Shown in pieces: positions 6,026 through 6,870 of a stretch of DNA of 6,870 nt. Below the pieces are notes generated by a model. That model ran no database searches. It was not told the origin of the DNA and saw only the letters and a list, made by a program, of their open reading frames with translations. Source of the stretch: Lachnospiraceae bacterium UBA3287 (GTDB lineage Bacteria > Bacillota > Clostridia > Lachnospirales > Lachnospiraceae). The stretch is taken from positions 5,590 to 12,459 of the forward strand of contig DETN01000095.1 in NCBI GenBank assembly GCA_002362155.1, read 5' to 3'. The first letter of the stretch is position 1; each line of letters opens with the position of its first letter. The position numbers and the translations under genes were made by a program.

Positions 6026-6307
6026 TTATCTGGTCCGGAAGCCCGCGTCATGCTCCACCAGAGGAATTGTTTTACACCGCATGTTTTCGATCCTTACATA
6101 AGAGCCCCGCTCAATGGCAATGATGACCTGATCGATACATTCTTCCTTCCCCTGGATCTCCATGGTAACGCTGCCGTCCGGATTGTTCCTGACCCAGCCT
6201 GTACAGTCATACAGATTTGCGGCCTGGCGGGCCCTCCAGCGAAAGCCCACGCCCTGGACCCAGCCGTAGAAATCGATATGCTTGCGGACAAGTTCGGATG
6301 AATTCAT
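6026..6307 (-). CDS. acyP: Acylphosphatase
   Basis: This small cytoplasmic enzyme hydrolyses carboxyl-phosphate bonds such as acetyl phosphate, carbamoyl phosphate and 1,3-bisphosphoglycerate. The 93-residue length is typical. The signature GWVQGVGFRWRARQAA (15-30) carries the phosphate-binding loop and catalytic R23. The second signature GWVRNNPDGSV (37-47) carries the catalytic N41. IDFYGWVQG corresponds to the first beta strand of the ferredoxin-like fold. The ATG at 6305-6307 is preceded by AAAGGAAGAGG. It begins only 24 bp after the histidine kinase stop codon and has no promoter of its own that I can see, so it is probably cotranscribed with the kinase and with the GH5 gene downstream. 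Whether it acts on the acyl-phosphate of a cognate response regulator or only on metabolites is unknown. Confidence 0.95.
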   Translation of the reverse strand: MNSSELVRKHIDFYGWVQGVGFRWRARQAANLYDCTGWVRNNPDGSVTMEIQGKEECIDQVIIAIERGSYVRIENMRCKTIPLVEHDAGFRTR

Positions 6308-6331
6308 ATCCTCTTCCTTTCTTCAGGACGC

Positions 6332-6870
6332 TTAAAGCTGAATGTATTCGCCGTCCATGATGTCGTCCTCCCCGGACTGATCCAGGAAGTCTCCTTCTTC
6401 GATCTCCGGCTTGCTGATCCCGGTATCCAGTTCGAACCAGAACATGACTCCGTCGTTATAGTTGACGACGCCGTACTGCTGATGGAGCAGGTTCATGATG
6501 GCCCTGACTATGGACAGCCCCACGCCGGAGCCCCCGTATTCCCTGGTCCTGGCCTTATCCACCTTATAGAACTTCTCCCAGAGATGGGGCAGGGCCTCTG
6601 CCGGGATGGGCTTTCCGGTATTGAAGACACAGATCCGTACGCATTTTTCCTTCTGCTCGAAGCGGATATCAATGACCTTATCCCCTTCCACGTGATGGAG
6701 GGCATTGGAATAGTAGTTCTGGAAGACCTCCTCCACCAGGAACTCGTCCGCCCAGACCTTGATGGGGCCCGATTTCTGCACGCTTAAGCGGATCCCCTGC
6801 TGTTCGGCCAGCAGTCTGGCGCTGGAAATATAATTGTTAACCAGTTCCACCACGTCGAAGTGATCCATGC
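6332..6870 (-). CDS. Sensor histidine kinase, C-terminal ATP-binding domain (5' end beyond the window)
   Basis: The frame is open to the right window edge. The Met codon at 6866-6868 is most likely internal, because a complete kinase needs the dimerisation/phosphoacceptor and sensor domains before this point. Counting from that Met, the HATPase domain shows an N box (VFQNYYSNALHHV, 48-60, with N51 and N55), a G1-type motif (VFNTGKPIP, 81-89, with Asn where many kinases have Asp), an F box (LWEKFYKVDKAR, 96-107) and a G2 box (GGSGVGLSIV, 112-121). After the final strand (VMFWFELD) comes an acidic tail of about 30 residues. The protein would phosphorylate a response regulator encoded outside the window, probably just upstream. 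It leads into acyP with a 24-bp gap. The G1 substitution is common among VanS-like kinases, so there is no reason to call it inactive. Confidence 0.93.
   Translation of the reverse strand, partial: MDHFDVVELVNNYISSARLLAEQQGIRLSVQKSGPIKVWADEFLVEEVFQNYYSNALHHVEGDKVIDIRFEQKEKCVRICVFNTGKPIPAEALPHLWEKFYKVDKARTREYGGSGVGLSIVRAIMNLLHQQYGVVNYNDGVMFWFELDTGISKPEIEEGDFLDQSGEDDIMDGEYIQL

Overview
The window looks like chromosomal DNA from a moderately GC-rich Clostridia-type Firmicute, most likely a Lachnospiraceae member. This is inferred from strong AGGAGG-type ribosome binding sites, a sigma-A-type promoter, short operons and the style of the proteins: an M20C dipeptidase, a membrane-anchored GH5, a GH3 with a C-terminal membrane anchor, and a GyrI-like effector domain. 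No species can be named from sequence alone. All intact genes are on the minus strand, so transcription runs from high to low coordinates. The only convincing plus-strand coding sequence is a gene remnant.

Region A (about 6870 to 4544) is an apparent operon: the 3' part of a sensor histidine kinase, an acylphosphatase, and a membrane-anchored GH5 glycosidase. The intergenic gaps are about 24 and 50 bp. It ends at a strong inverted-repeat terminator (4544-4580) that can serve both strands.

Region B (about 4457 to 3564) is a rearrangement scar. A plus-strand 3' fragment of a GH3 beta-glucosidase-like gene (about 4165-4457) abuts, head to head, a minus-strand regulator that has lost its DNA-binding N-terminus (3564 to about 4170). 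What is left of the regulator is a MerR-type linker helix and a GyrI-like effector domain. The apparent start of the regulator frame lies in antisense GH3 sequence, so both genes look broken.

Region C (3563 to 2688) holds a small cytoplasmic SGNH/GDSL-type hydrolase, with a possible extended -10 promoter upstream and a long hairpin terminator downstream.

Region D (2586 to 1) has a good sigma-A promoter (TTGAAG, 17 bp, TATACT) driving hisH and hisF, the two subunits of imidazole glycerol phosphate synthase. An aminoacyl-histidine dipeptidase (PepD, M20C) follows closely with no terminator between, and runs off the left edge. It carries an unusual acidic N-terminal extension of about 160 residues, led by a short amphipathic basic helix and resembling the A-domain of FtsY. 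Making and salvaging histidine from one transcript is an attractive but unproven reading.

I found no tRNA, rRNA, CRISPR array, insertion sequence or recognisable defence system. The most unusual items are the PepD extension and the GH3/regulator scar. Most of the window is ordinary metabolic and housekeeping sequence.
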